A stretch of DNA of 64,000 nt from Limnobacter sp. MED105 (GTDB taxonomy: Bacteria; Pseudomonadota; Gammaproteobacteria; Burkholderiales; Burkholderiaceae_B): NCBI RefSeq assembly GCF_000170915.1, contig NZ_ABCT01000003.1, positions 124,001 through 188,000 on the forward strand. The letters run 5' to 3'. A program made the position numbers and the translations under genes. Positions 17,977 through 31,003 of this stretch are shown here, one piece after another. The notes below the pieces were generated by a model, which did no database searches, was not told where the DNA came from, and saw only the letters and a program-made list of their open reading frames with translations. Within the stretch, counting starts at the first letter, position 1. Each line of letters starts with the position of its first letter.

Positions 17977-20493
17977 TTATCTAGGTTTTTTCGCTGCAGT
18001 GCGCATTTTAGACCCTGTGGCGGGTTTGGTACGGCTGACACGCTTGGCTTTCTGAATTTCTTCCTTGCGTTTCTTCTCGGCGGCCGCCTTGCTGCGTGAT
18101 TCATCCGCAGCCCGCTTCTTGTTCACACCGCGTGTCGCTGTGTTTTCTTCCGGCGGCAGTGTCGGCGCCGCTTTACCCGCGTCTTGCACTGCCTGTTGCA
18201 ACTGGGTTGTGTTGGTGCGGCGGCCTTGCTGGCGCTGGGGTCGATTGCCTTGCTTGCCATTGGGTTTGGCCAAACCAGGGTCACGCATCAAACTTTCAAA
18301 CTTCACGCCTTGCACCAGGCGGAATTCTATTCGGCGGGCATCCAGGTCAACCCTGGACACTTGCACATTGATCGGGTCGGTCAGGCGGTAGCGGATTCCA
18401 CTGCGCTCACCCCGCAATTCATGCAGGCTGTCGCTGTACTGAAAGTATTCCGTTCCCAGTTCTGACACATGCACCAAGCCTTCCACATACAAGGCATCAA
18501 GGGTAATGAACAAACCAAAGCTGGTTACGCCCGAGACATGGCCCTGGAAGGTGTCGCCCACGCGCTCTTTCATGAAGAAGCACTTCAGCCAGGACATCAC
18601 ATCACGAGAAGCCTCATCGGCACGACGCTCGGTGGACGAAAACCAGTTACCGGATTGATCCCAACGCGCAATTTCCTCAACCTTGTCGACACGACGCCTC
18701 GGGTCGAAATCTTCGAATTCACGCTCATCGAGTGGCAATGGCACGTAGCGCTTGCCAGCCAACAGGGCCTTGATGCTTCGATGAACCATCAAGTCTGGAT
18801 AACGACGAATCGGCGAAGTAAAGTGCGCGTAGGCTGGATACGCCAAGCCAAAGTGACCGCTGTTGTGCGGCGTGTAAATCGCCTGCTGCATCGAGCGCAG
18901 CATCATCGTTTGAAGCAAGGCCTGATCAGGACGCCCCTGAATTTTTTTCATCAGGTTTGCGTAATCCATGCTGGTGGGGTCGTCCCCACCATCCAGTGTC
19001 AAGCCAACTGAGCGCAAAAATGCGCGCAAGTTTTGCAGCTTCTCAACTGTTGGTCCCTCGTGCACACGGTACAAACTGGGGTGTTTGCTACGCTCCAGAA
19101 AATCGGCAGCGCACACGTTGGCGGCCAACATGCATTCTTCAATCAAACGGTGTGCGTCGTTGCGGCGTTTGGGCACAATTTTGTCGATTTTGCCATCGGG
19201 GTCCAGCATTACCTGGGTTTCAACGGTGTCAATTTCCATGGCACCGCGGCGCTGGCGCGACTCAAACAAGACCTTGAACAGTGTGTACAGATTTTCGACG
19301 TCGCCATACACATGCCCCATCGCTTTGGCGGTCAGGCTTTGTGAATCGGTCAATGCGTCCCAAACCTGGTTGTATGTCAGGCGGGCTGCAGAATGGATCA
19401 CTGCGTTGTAAAACTGGTAGGCCTTGATCGCACCCTTGGGCCCAATGATCATGTCACAAACTAAAACCAAGCGGTCGACGCCTGGGTTTAGTGAACACAA
19501 GCCGTTGGACAATTTCTCGGGCAACATCGGAATAACCCGACGCGGAAAATACACCGACGTGCCACGCTTGGTGGCCTCTTGGTCGATGGGTGTACCGGGC
19601 AACACATAGTGGCTTACATCGGCAATCGCCACCAGCAAACGCCAGCCACCTTTGGTGTCGTTTGATGGCGTACAGTACACCGCATCATCAAAGTCACGGG
19701 CATCTTCACCATCGATGGTTACAAAGGGCACATCGCGCAAGTCTACGCGGCCTTTCAGGTCTTTGTACTCCACTTCGTTGGGAATACTTTCGGCCTGATT
19801 CATCGTGAGTAAATTGAATTCATGTGGCACATCGAATTTACGCACTGCAATTTCGATTTCCATGCCTGGGTCATCCAGCTCGCCTAAAACCTCGGCCACT
19901 TTGCCGATTGGCTGAGAATGACGCGTGGGCTGCTCGATGATTTCGACCGTCACCACTTTGCCCGGCGTGGCATTGCCCACGTCTTTCGGCGACACGAGAA
20001 TATCGTGTTTAATGCGCTGGTCTTCGGGAATGACCAGCAAAATGCCACGTTCAGAAACCAGTCGCCCTACCAAACGGTTGGTTTTGCGCTCGGTCACCTC
20101 AACAATCGTGCCTTCAGGTTTGCCACGGTGGTCCGTGCCGGTAATTCGCACCAGCACTCGGTCACCATGCAATACTTTTTGCATTTCGCGCGGGGAAAGG
20201 AAGGCATCGGGCCCGCGATCGTCGCGAACCAGAAAACCGAAACCGTCACGGTGACCCGCAACACGGCCTGCCACAAAATCAAGTTTGGTAGAAAGCAACA
20301 ACATGCCCTTTCGGTTGGGCATTAATTGACCATCACGCTCCATGGCGTTCAGTCGTTTTTCAATAATGGGGATTTGATCTTCAGTGAGTTTAAGGTGCTC
20401 AAAAACCTGTTCGCGGGTTAAGGGGGCTTGCGCTTGGCGCAGTACAGCCAGGATGTCTTCACGACTTGGAATTTTTATTTCTGTTTTATGCAT
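17977..20493 (-). CDS. rnr: Ribonuclease R
   Basis: Processive 3'-5' exoribonuclease that degrades structured RNA. Order of domains: N-terminal winged helix (residues 1-70), cold-shock domains, the RNB catalytic domain with the acidic DGEDARDFDDAV motif, an S1 domain (GDTFQGHVSGVTSFGLF), and a long Lys/Arg-rich tail. The tail with repeated RRPQ/KKR patches is typical of RNase R. I take the ATG at 20493 as the start, although no Shine-Dalgarno is visible; a TTG two codons earlier is the alternative. Its start region overlaps the tRNA-Leu promoter on the other strand. Confidence 0.95.
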   Translation of the reverse strand: MHKTEIKIPSREDILAVLRQAQAPLTREQVFEHLKLTEDQIPIIEKRLNAMERDGQLMPNRKGMLLLSTKLDFVAGRVAGHRDGFGFLVRDDRGPDAFLSPREMQKVLHGDRVLVRITGTDHRGKPEGTIVEVTERKTNRLVGRLVSERGILLVIPEDQRIKHDILVSPKDVGNATPGKVVTVEIIEQPTRHSQPIGKVAEVLGELDDPGMEIEIAVRKFDVPHEFNLLTMNQAESIPNEVEYKDLKGRVDLRDVPFVTIDGEDARDFDDAVYCTPSNDTKGGWRLLVAIADVSHYVLPGTPIDQEATKRGTSVYFPRRVIPMLPEKLSNGLCSLNPGVDRLVLVCDMIIGPKGAIKAYQFYNAVIHSAARLTYNQVWDALTDSQSLTAKAMGHVYGDVENLYTLFKVLFESRQRRGAMEIDTVETQVMLDPDGKIDKIVPKRRNDAHRLIEECMLAANVCAADFLERSKHPSLYRVHEGPTVEKLQNLRAFLRSVGLTLDGGDDPTSMDYANLMKKIQGRPDQALLQTMMLRSMQQAIYTPHNSGHFGLAYPAYAHFTSPIRRYPDLMVHRSIKALLAGKRYVPLPLDEREFEDFDPRRRVDKVEEIARWDQSGNWFSSTERRADEASRDVMSWLKCFFMKERVGDTFQGHVSGVTSFGLFITLDALYVEGLVHVSELGTEYFQYSDSLHELRGERSGIRYRLTDPINVQVSRVDLDARRIEFRLVQGVKFESLMRDPGLAKPNGKQGNRPQRQQGRRTNTTQLQQAVQDAGKAAPTLPPEENTATRGVNKKRAADESRSKAAAEKKRKEEIQKAKRVSRTKPATGSKMRTAAKKPR

Positions 20494-20520
20494 TGACAAA
20501 TTTATTTATTTCATTAGAAT
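20493..20520 (+). promoter_or_regulatory. Promoter of tRNA-Leu
   Basis: Sigma-70 type elements: a -35 TTGACA at 20493-20498 and a -10 TAGAAT at 20515-20520, 16 bp apart. Transcription would begin about 10 bp before the tRNA. The -35 touches the start codon of the divergent rnr gene. Confidence 0.75.
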
Positions 20521-20537
20521 TCACGGCTCGCACCTGT

Positions 20538-20624
20538 GCCCAGGTGGCGGAATTGGTAGACGCGCTAGGTTCAGGTCCTAGTGGTGGTAACACTGTGGAG
20601 GTTCGAGTCCTCTCCTGGGCACCA
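20538..20624 (+). tRNA. tRNA-Leu (anticodon CAG)
   Basis: An 87-nt class II tRNA with encoded CCA. The acceptor stem GCCCAGG pairs with CCTGGGC, the anticodon arm is CTAGG-TTCAGGT-CCTAG giving CAG, a long variable arm follows, and the T arm is GAGGTTCGAGTCCTC. It reads CUG leucine codons. Confidence 0.97.
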
Positions 20625-20759
20625 GCAGTTTTCTCTGTAACATGTGCGTTCCAACGCAGTGTACAGCACTTTCCCGGCTTTAATTCTGAATTTCCAAAGC
20701 GCTTTGCGAATTTGCATTGCCGCTGGTGTCTGCAATACAAATTCGCCAAAAAATTTCAC

Positions 20760-21863
20760 CTAAAAACCATAACCCACGCTGAAAATCAGGCTGGTATCGG
20801 TTTTCTTCACGCCGGGTGGCGGCATGTTGTCATAATCCACATTCACTTGCGTGGCCACATTCACATTTTCAACAATCGGAACACGCAAACCTACTTTGGT
20901 TTTGAACAAAGCGTCAGCAGTGTCCTCAAGGCTTACCGACAAATCATTGTTGTTGAAAAACACCAGGCGTTTGTTCCAGAATTTTCGCTCATAGTCCAAT
21001 CCCAGGCTTAATGACGGAAACGACTCGTCTGGGGCAACAATATAATCTTCGTTGATGTAAGCCAAACCATATTCTGTTGATAACTTGGCACGCTCGGTTT
21101 CAAAAAACTGATAACCATAACCAGCACCCAGCGAGGTTCTCAAATTCAAGTCAGCCAATTTGTCCTGCTCGCCTTTGGCGTTCACAAACAGGTAATCTTT
21201 TTCGCTGAGAAATGCATCGTACTGGGTTAGCAAGTATCGGTTCGAAGTGGTGGTCACCCCTGCAGACTCTGCCTCGTTCACCTCAGCTGCCAGCGTGTAT
21301 CTGTTCTCTGGGGTTCGGGCAATCAACTCCGCATCAAAATTCAGGGCATCGTCTTCCGAGTTACCCCTATTGAATACGCCACCCAAGTTGGCTCTTCCAC
21401 TGTATTTCACCGAGTGATCCACCACAGGCGGATTAAACATCGCTATATCGGCCCTTGGCAGGGGCTTGGTGCGCCCCAAATCACCTTGATCGATAACCAG
21501 CTCGCCCTGTTGGCTCAACGTGACCCTGCCCTTTGCAGTGCTGCCATCTTTAAGCTTCACTGTGACGCCATCATCAGACTGCAATTCAAGAACCTGCTTC
21601 CAGGGCAACTCGACTTCGCCGAACAAGGGAGATTTTAAGGTAAGGATGTTGTCGCTTAGTTTGACAATTTCGCCAGTCAAGCGATCACCGTTTTTCAACA
21701 CCACGTTGGCTGCGAAAACCGGGCCACTGAACAAGGACAGTGCAACCGCACAAGCGGGTGCAAATTTCAATAAAGGGGGGAGTTTTTTCACGTTTACTTC
21801 TTTTAAGACAGGCATTGTCCCGAGGTCTCCTTGGCAGGTAAATGGACCCATAGGATAACACAT
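20760..21863 (-). CDS. DUF481 family outer-membrane protein (YdiY-like)
   Basis: Predicted beta-barrel outer-membrane protein. A signal peptide (KFAPACAVALSLFSGPVFA) is followed by an SH3-like N-terminal part (VVLKNGDRLTGEIVKLSDN). Alternating strands run to a C-terminal phenylalanine (SVGYGF), the usual barrel end signal. DUF481 proteins are linked to salt or envelope stress in some species; the role here is unknown. The start is uncertain: ATG 21815 or the following GTG near the signal peptide is more likely than 21863. Confidence 0.8.
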   Translation of the reverse strand: MCYPMGPFTCQGDLGTMPVLKEVNVKKLPPLLKFAPACAVALSLFSGPVFAANVVLKNGDRLTGEIVKLSDNILTLKSPLFGEVELPWKQVLELQSDDGVTVKLKDGSTAKGRVTLSQQGELVIDQGDLGRTKPLPRADIAMFNPPVVDHSVKYSGRANLGGVFNRGNSEDDALNFDAELIARTPENRYTLAAEVNEAESAGVTTTSNRYLLTQYDAFLSEKDYLFVNAKGEQDKLADLNLRTSLGAGYGYQFFETERAKLSTEYGLAYINEDYIVAPDESFPSLSLGLDYERKFWNKRLVFFNNNDLSVSLEDTADALFKTKVGLRVPIVENVNVATQVNVDYDNMPPPGVKKTDTSLIFSVGYGF

Positions 21864-21936
21864 CGATTTTTAGGTCTTTTTAGACCGCAAATAAGGTATT
21901 TTTGAGAGAAGTTAGTACAAGATATTCAGGGGGATT

Positions 21937-22413
21937 TCAGAGAAAATCGCGGGTTTCAAATGGCTGCACAATCCAGACATCTGATTCGAGATATTCGGCA
22001 GCAAAATCGGGTTTGAAAACAGACCCGGGCTTTACCCAAACCACCGCCGTTTTCAGGTCAACAATGTCGGGACAGATCGTGCGTAGATGTTCGCACAAGG
22101 CCTGCAAGGTGTGCCCGGTGTCGGCCAGGTCGTCCACCAAAAGCACGTTACCACCCACTGGCGCAACCGCAGCTATGCTGGCGGAAAGCTGCAATTCGCC
22201 TTGGCTGGTACCCTCGCCATCACGATAGGACGACGCAGCGATTACAGCCATTGGTTTGCGCAAGGAACGAGACAAACCATCCGCCAGGAAAAGACCGCCT
22301 CGAGAAACCCCAAGGACACAATCAGGCTGAAAACCAGAACTTTGAACGGCCCGTACCACCTGATCAATCAGGTGGTGGTACTGCGCATAATCAATATGCA
22401 GCTTGTCGCTCAT
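21937..22413 (-). CDS. Phosphoribosyltransferase
   Basis: Type I phosphoribosyltransferase of 158 residues. The PRPP-binding loop is VLLVDDLADTGHTL and an earlier SRGGLFLAD motif is the second PRPP contact. It transfers phosphoribose to a purine or similar base; sequence alone does not settle which (xanthine/hypoxanthine/guanine types are plausible). It starts 17 bp downstream of purA on the same strand, which favours a purine salvage role. Confidence 0.85.
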   Translation of the reverse strand: MSDKLHIDYAQYHHLIDQVVRAVQSSGFQPDCVLGVSRGGLFLADGLSRSLRKPMAVIAASSYRDGEGTSQGELQLSASIAAVAPVGGNVLLVDDLADTGHTLQALCEHLRTICPDIVDLKTAVVWVKPGSVFKPDFAAEYLESDVWIVQPFETRDFL

Positions 22414-22430
22414 GCGCGAGAGTTCTTGGC

Positions 22431-24931
<2,501 letters not shown>

Positions 24932-24958
24932 GACTATTCCAACTCTTAAACGAGTGTT

Positions 24959-25138
24959 CTAAAACAAAAAAAGCGTGATACCGATGAGAATCGCCACCAG
25001 CCCCACAAATCGTATTTGACCTTCTGTGAGCGAGGCAATCTTGAGAAAGGTCTCTTTCCATTGTTTTGGAAAAAGAAAAGGCATAAAGCCCTCGAGAATG
25101 AACACGAGGGCCAAAGCCAGCCAAAAGGTCTCGCTCAT
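24959..25138 (-). CDS. DUF2065 family small membrane protein
   Basis: A 59-codon gene found by translating the gap between hflC and hisZ. It begins MSETFWLALALVFILEG, has a short polar middle (KQWKETFLKIASLTEGQ), and ends with a second hydrophobic segment (FVGLVAILIGITLFLF). This two-helix layout and its position after hflC match the DUF2065 (YjeT-like) family. AGGGA lies 8 nt before the ATG. The function is unknown; co-conservation with hflKC hints at a membrane role. Confidence 0.88.
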   Translation of the reverse strand: MSETFWLALALVFILEGFMPFLFPKQWKETFLKIASLTEGQIRFVGLVAILIGITLFLF

Positions 25139-25207
25139 ATCAATTTTCCCTGAGCCAGACCTTTCAAGCGAAGGTGATTAACCAACGCAAGCGCACGAAA
25201 GCCCAAG

Positions 25208-26074
25208 TTATTGCGTTTTCTGCAAAAACTTGAAGAAATCAGACTGCGGATCAACCACCATCACATCAGACTTGGATGTCAAAGACTTCTTGTAAGCATC
25301 CAGACTGCGGTAAAAGGAATAGAACTCGGGATTGCGACCAAAAGCGGCATTATAAATCGAACCGGCCTTTGCATCACCCTCCCCCTTGATAGTTTGTGCT
25401 TCTCTGTAGGCTTCAGCCAAAATTACAACCACTTGGCGGTCTGCATCCGCACGAATTTGCTCGGCTTCCGCTGCACCTGTGGCTCGCAAATCGTTGGCTA
25501 CACGCTTTCGCTCGGCTTCCATGCGACGAAACACAGATTCACTGACTTCAGGTAGCAAATCTACGCGTTTCAAGCGAACGTCCAGAATTTCCACACCAAT
25601 TTCCGCAGCCTCATCCTTCACCTTTTCAACCACGGTGTTCATCACTGTGGTGCGTTCGCCAGAGACCATTTGAGGCACGGTACGCTTGGTAATTTCTTCG
25701 TTCAAGGCAGACTTGACCACCTGAGACATGCGACTTTGAGCCAAGCGGGAATCACCACTCAAGCGAACAAAGTACAAGCGAGGATCGACAATACGCCACT
25801 TGATGTAAGAATCGATCAAGAGGTTCTTCTTCTCGGAGGTAATAAAACGCTCAGGTTCAGGTGTGTCGATGGTTTGAATGCGCTTGTCCAGAAAAATAAC
25901 ATTCTGGAAAGGCGCTGGCAGCTTGAAATACAAGCCAGGCTCCTGGCGTACTTCCTCAACCTGACCCAACGCGAACACAATGGCGTATTGGCGCTGATCC
26001 ACCACATAAAGACAGGTATTGGCCACAAAAAAGCCAATCAACGCAGCCGCTACTACTACAAAAATCTTAGGCAT
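25208..26074 (-). CDS. hflC: HflC, FtsH protease modulator
   Basis: Inner-membrane SPFH/prohibitin protein of 288 residues. One N-terminal membrane helix (VVVAAALIGFFVANTCLYV) is followed by the SPFH domain (VDQRQYAIVFALGQV) and a long coiled region ending in KSDVMVVDPQSDFFKF. It forms a large complex with HflK around the FtsH protease and moderates membrane protein turnover. It starts 2 bp after hflK, as usual. Confidence 0.96.
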   Translation of the reverse strand: MPKIFVVVAAALIGFFVANTCLYVVDQRQYAIVFALGQVEEVRQEPGLYFKLPAPFQNVIFLDKRIQTIDTPEPERFITSEKKNLLIDSYIKWRIVDPRLYFVRLSGDSRLAQSRMSQVVKSALNEEITKRTVPQMVSGERTTVMNTVVEKVKDEAAEIGVEILDVRLKRVDLLPEVSESVFRRMEAERKRVANDLRATGAAEAEQIRADADRQVVVILAEAYREAQTIKGEGDAKAGSIYNAAFGRNPEFYSFYRSLDAYKKSLTSKSDVMVVDPQSDFFKFLQKTQ

Positions 26075-26076
26075 GA

Positions 26077-27372
26077 TTAACGAGCTCCCCGGTCACGATT
26101 GCGCATGGCATCGCGAATGCTAGTGTCAAATCCATCATTGGCATTACGTGGTGCAGATGGGCTGGTTTCAGCGGCCTTGGCGGCAGCGGCAGCAGATGTC
26201 GCATTGCTTTCAGCGTTTGATGAACCAGTTTTTTCAATCAACTTGTCCAATGGCAAATACAGAAGCTGGCTGTTTCCTTTGGAATCAACAATAACTTTGG
26301 TCACGTTGGTATAAATTTCCTGCATCGCATCGATGTACAGGCGATCACGCGTAACTTTTGGCGCTTTCTCATATTCGGTCAAAATTGCCTTGAAGCGAGC
26401 TGAATCACCCTCGGACTGGGCAACCACGCGTTCGCGATAACCATTCGCTTCTTCCAGCAAGCGGGCTGCATTGCCTCGGGCACGCGGAATCACATCGTTT
26501 GCATACGCCTCACCGTCGTTTTTCAAACGCTCGCGATCCTGGCCTGCTTTCACTGCGTCGTCAAACGCGGCTTGAACCTGTTCGGGAGGTTGAACACCTT
26601 GGACCGTGACGCTGGATACCAAAATACCCGTACCGTATTTGTCCAGAATTTCCTGCATCACTTCTGCAGTATTCAAAGCGATTTGCTCTCGGCCTTCGTA
26701 GAGCACGAAATCCATCTTGCTGCGACCCACCACCTCACGAATGGCCGTTTCAGCCGCCATTTTTACGGTTTCGTCGGGATCAATGGTGTTGAACAGGTAA
26801 TCACCCGCGTCTTTCAAACGGTATTGAACCGCGAATTGAATGTCGATGATGTTTTCGTCTTCGGTCAGCATCAGCGCTTCGCGCAGCACCTTGCTTTTCA
26901 CGTCATTGCGATAACCCACCTCAACAATGCGCACCTGAGAGGAGTTCACCACTTCATGCGACTGGATTGGGTAAGGCAAACGCCATTGGAAACCGGGCAT
27001 CGAAGTGTGGTGGTACTTACCAAACTGCAAAACCACGCCTTCGCGACCTTCCTGAACAATGTAAAAACCACTGGCCAACCAGACAAGTACCGCAACTACA
27101 ATCACCGCAGTAAACCCTTTGCCTGCATTTTCCATGCTGGGGCCACCACTGCCGCCTCCCAAGGGGCCACGCGGACCGCCACCATTGCCGCCCTTCTTTC
27201 CGAACAGCCGGTTCAGCCTGCTGTTGAAGTCGCGCCACAGTTCATCAAGGTCTGGGGGGCCATCCTGACGGCCACCGGGACGGCGATTGTCTTGATCTTG
27301 AGGCTTTGCGGGTTCATCGTTGTTTTGATTACCCGATGAATTTCTGCCCCAATCCGGATCATTCATTGACAT
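26077..27372 (-). CDS. hflK: HflK, FtsH protease modulator
   Basis: Partner of HflC, 431 residues. The cytoplasmic N-terminus is Gly/Asn/Asp-rich (PGGRQDGPPDLDELWR and a GGSGG stretch). A membrane helix follows (VIVVAVLVWLASGFYIV), then the SPFH domain and coiled-coil. The alanine-rich C-terminus (ATSAAAAAKAAE) is typical. The ATG at 27372 has AGGAA upstream. Lies between hflX and hflC. Confidence 0.96.
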   Translation of the reverse strand: MSMNDPDWGRNSSGNQNNDEPAKPQDQDNRRPGGRQDGPPDLDELWRDFNSRLNRLFGKKGGNGGGPRGPLGGGSGGPSMENAGKGFTAVIVVAVLVWLASGFYIVQEGREGVVLQFGKYHHTSMPGFQWRLPYPIQSHEVVNSSQVRIVEVGYRNDVKSKVLREALMLTEDENIIDIQFAVQYRLKDAGDYLFNTIDPDETVKMAAETAIREVVGRSKMDFVLYEGREQIALNTAEVMQEILDKYGTGILVSSVTVQGVQPPEQVQAAFDDAVKAGQDRERLKNDGEAYANDVIPRARGNAARLLEEANGYRERVVAQSEGDSARFKAILTEYEKAPKVTRDRLYIDAMQEIYTNVTKVIVDSKGNSQLLYLPLDKLIEKTGSSNAESNATSAAAAAKAAETSPSAPRNANDGFDTSIRDAMRNRDRGAR

Positions 27373-27408
27373 GCTTGTTCCTACTGCTGAAAAATTAATT
27401 GTTGACGT

Positions 27409-28530
27409 TCAGGCCCACTGCAATTCATCTGACTGCGTGTCTGCACCCCGACTTTGAGCATAAAAGTTGCCAGCAAGTTCAGTCAGACATTCACGCAATT
27501 CAGGAATGCCAAGCCCATAGCGCGCACTCACCGCCACGGACAAAATCTTACCATCGCCGTTGCGCTCGACTTCCACGGAACGCTCGCAGGCGTCTATTTT
27601 GTTCCAGATGATCACTTGTGGAACATCTCCCGCTTCAATCTCAAGCAACACTTTGTTGACCTCGTCGATTTGACTATGCCGAACAGGCGAACTCACATCA
27701 ACGACATGCAACAAGACATCTGCGTGTACGGCACTTTCCAGGGTTGCTTTGAAAGCATCTACCAGGGAATGAGACAAATCGCGAATAAACCCAACGGTGT
27801 CCGACAAGGCCATATCTACCTTGGGTGCAAGCCAAACGCGGCGCGTGGTCGTGTCCAGAGTGGCAAAAAGCTGGTCTGCGGCGTACGCCTTGTCGCTTGC
27901 TATGGCATTGAACAAAGTGCTTTTACCCGCGTTGGTGTACCCCACAATAGCGACCGTAAACTGCCCTCGCCGTTCACGTTGCCTGCGCTGGGTTTGACGC
28001 TGTTTCTGGAGCTTCTCGAGCCTGGTTTTCAGCTGCTTGACCTTCACACCAATCAAGCGGCGATCTGTTTCCAGCTGGGTTTCACCAGGACCACGCATGC
28101 CAATACCGCCCTGCTGTCCATACAAATTCGCGTTTCCGCGCACCAACCGGGAGGCCATGTACTGAAGCTGGGCGAGTTCAACTTGCAACTTGCCCTCAAA
28201 ACTGCGCGCGCGAATGGCAAAAATGTCTAGAATCAGACCCGTGCGATCGATTACACGACGCCCGAGCGCATGTTCAAGATTTCGCTGTTGAGCGGGGCTC
28301 AGGCTGTGGTTAAAGATGACAAGCTCGACTTCTTCGGCTTCGCAATGTGCGAGTATTTCCTGCACCTTGCCAGAGCCAATGAAAGTGGCTGAGTCGGGAG
28401 AACGCCGTTTGGACACGAAAACGCCAATCACCTCTGCACCAGCAGAGGTGGCCAGAAGAGCCAGCTCATCGACACTTTCGCGGAACTCGTGTTGACCTAG
28501 GTCAAGTGCAACCAGGGAACTACGCGTCAT
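27409..28530 (-). CDS. hflX: GTPase HflX
   Basis: Ribosome-associated GTPase that rescues stalled or heat-damaged ribosomes. The N-terminal HflX domain includes GSGKVQEI and FNHSLSPAQQRNLE; a basic coiled linker (LEKLQKQRQTQRRQRERR) leads to the G domain with G1 VGYTNAGKST, G3 DTVGFIRDL and G4 NKID. 373 residues. Located between hfq and hflK, the conserved order. Confidence 0.96.
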   Translation of the reverse strand: MTRSSLVALDLGQHEFRESVDELALLATSAGAEVIGVFVSKRRSPDSATFIGSGKVQEILAHCEAEEVELVIFNHSLSPAQQRNLEHALGRRVIDRTGLILDIFAIRARSFEGKLQVELAQLQYMASRLVRGNANLYGQQGGIGMRGPGETQLETDRRLIGVKVKQLKTRLEKLQKQRQTQRRQRERRGQFTVAIVGYTNAGKSTLFNAIASDKAYAADQLFATLDTTTRRVWLAPKVDMALSDTVGFIRDLSHSLVDAFKATLESAVHADVLLHVVDVSSPVRHSQIDEVNKVLLEIEAGDVPQVIIWNKIDACERSVEVERNGDGKILSVAVSARYGLGIPELRECLTELAGNFYAQSRGADTQSDELQWA

Positions 28531-28566
28531 TTCAAACCGCGGAAAAATTTGAAAGTGAAGATAAGG

Positions 28567-28800
28567 TTACTCCTTCACCTCGGGGGTGAATGTAACTGAA
28601 CGGCCAGGCACAACAGTCGAAATTGCGTGCTTGTAAACCATTTGGGTTACGGTATTACGCAGCAGAACCACGTATTGATCAAAAGACTCGATTTGGCCCT
28701 GAAGCTTGATGCCGTTGACCAGGTAAATGGACACGGGTACATGCTCTTTGCGCAGCAAATTGAGGAAGGGGTCTTGTAGTAGTTGCCCTTTGTTACTCAT
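28567..28800 (-). CDS. hfq: RNA chaperone Hfq
   Basis: Sm-like hexameric protein that pairs small RNAs with mRNAs. The Sm1 motif spans [19 protein letters not shown] and Sm2 is [10 protein letters not shown]. 77 residues, with the short C-terminal tail seen in many beta-proteobacteria. GGAG lies 5 nt upstream of the ATG. It heads the hfq-hflX-hflK-hflC-DUF2065-hisZ-purA run; der, often upstream of hfq, is not present here. Confidence 0.97.
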   Translation of the reverse strand: MSNKGQLLQDPFLNLLRKEHVPVSIYLVNGIKLQGQIESFDQYVVLLRNTVTQMVYKHAISTVVPGRSVTFTPEVKE

Positions 28801-28979
28801 AACAGCTCCAGACTGTGTTGATATTATTAAATGTCAGAGCTTTTGGCTCGTCACGCTTAGTTTACAGAAAGCGCCTATGGGTGCCAAACGTAAGCCCTTC
28901 TTTTGTTGATATGGACACTCTTTTTTCACAAAAAGTTCAAATCAAACGCCAAAGAGTGATTCCCGTTGACATCACCCAC

Positions 28980-30383
28980 CTAGCAGGGGGCTAACTCAAG
29001 CCATTGAGACAAGCGTGGGCGCCGGATAAACTCCTCCTGAAACTCAGTTAGTTTCGCTGTGGACTGGGGCAATCTGGCAGCCCATTCTGAGGTTAGTGAG
29101 GGGTCGTACCAAAGCGCTTTTGCAACCACTTCAGCGCTGATATTGGCGGGGTCGCAGATCAGGGCAAAGCGATCATCGCCCCGCACAATTGCCAAAAGAC
29201 CTATCACGCCATGGTCAATCAACAAACTCAAGATCTCGTCCAGTTGGTCGGGCGGCACCTTGGCAAACACCCGCAACTCTTCCATGGTCATGCCAGGCTT
29301 TTCCTGTTGCCGCGATTTTTCCAGTTCAACCAATACGCTCAAACCTTGCAGCCAGCGTTCACCAGGACGGTTGCTGGGGTTCCAGTAACCAGTGCGGGCC
29401 ACCGGCAAAGCAGCAACGGTGCTGGCCCCCAAGAGTACAATGATCCAGCTGACGTAAATCCAGAGCAAAAAGATTGGAAACGCCGCCAAAGCACCATACA
29501 AAGCCGTGTAACTCGGAAAATGCGTGATGTAAGCGGCAAATGCCCGCTTTGAAATTTCGAACAAAACTGCGGCCAGCACGCCACCCACCAGCGCATCTTT
29601 CCAATGCACTGCCCTGTTGGGCACAATCCGATAGATGAAAGCAAAGGCAAGTACTGTCAAAGTCAGAGGTATAAGGTTGAGGGCAGGAAACATGCCCCCC
29701 AGCACAGGGTTCACACCCGCCATGGTTTCACCGATCAGTGCAGTGGACACGCTGATGCTCAGCCCGATCAACACAGGAGCCAATGACAGGACAGCCCAGT
29801 ACAACACAACCTTGTTCATGGTCGAGCGTTGACGCTTGACGTTCCAGATCTGATTAAACACCCGATCAACAGTGAACATGGTGGTTAAAGCAGTGATCAC
29901 CAAGAACACAATGCCAATCGCAGTCAGCCCCTTCGCTTTGTCAGAAAACTGTGTGACATAGGTCAAAATGGTTTCAGACAAGGTTTCCGGAAAAAAACTG
30001 TCGATCAAATAGCCCTGCAAAGAAGACTGCAAACGATCGAACATCGGGAATGCCGTGAATATGGCCAACACGACAGTGGCCAAAGGCACCAAGGAAAGCA
30101 CGGTGGTGAAAGTAAGGCTGGCTGCCACCTGCGGCAAACGCTGCTCGCTGATGCGCTGACTGACCAAGCGTGTAAATGCGATCCACCATCGCAAATTCAA
30201 CGGAGACAGCTCAACATCGGCCACACTGAACGCACGGCGGGCACCACGCATGAAACGTGCACGTCGTGTCTGGTTTTCTTCGACAGATTTGCCGATGGCT
30301 TTGAAACTCTTGGTCTCAGTTGTTTCGGAGGGTGCGGCTGAACTCATGCGCTTCGATACAATAGGGGTTCCAACAGCCCCCAT
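28980..30383 (-). CDS. YihY/BrkB (RNase BN-like) family membrane protein
   Basis: Inner-membrane protein of about 467 residues. The central part has the YihY pattern of about six membrane helices, with signature regions ISEQRLPQVAASLTFTTVLS and AFIYRIVPNRAVHWKDALVGG. A C-terminal cytoplasmic extension (residues about 340-467) resembles a winged-helix-like domain (LDEILSLLIDHGVIGLL). The name RNase BN for this family is historical and not supported functionally. I place the start at ATG 30383, with AGGGG upstream; ATG 30347 is possible. The region upstream of 30383 in the open frame is not coding, since it overlaps wrbA. Confidence 0.85.
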   Translation of the reverse strand: MGAVGTPIVSKRMSSAAPSETTETKSFKAIGKSVEENQTRRARFMRGARRAFSVADVELSPLNLRWWIAFTRLVSQRISEQRLPQVAASLTFTTVLSLVPLATVVLAIFTAFPMFDRLQSSLQGYLIDSFFPETLSETILTYVTQFSDKAKGLTAIGIVFLVITALTTMFTVDRVFNQIWNVKRQRSTMNKVVLYWAVLSLAPVLIGLSISVSTALIGETMAGVNPVLGGMFPALNLIPLTLTVLAFAFIYRIVPNRAVHWKDALVGGVLAAVLFEISKRAFAAYITHFPSYTALYGALAAFPIFLLWIYVSWIIVLLGASTVAALPVARTGYWNPSNRPGERWLQGLSVLVELEKSRQQEKPGMTMEELRVFAKVPPDQLDEILSLLIDHGVIGLLAIVRGDDRFALICDPANISAEVVAKALWYDPSLTSEWAARLPQSTAKLTEFQEEFIRRPRLSQWLELAPC

Positions 30384-30388
30384 GATAA

Positions 30389-31002
<614 letters not shown>

Positions 31003-31003
<1 letters not shown>
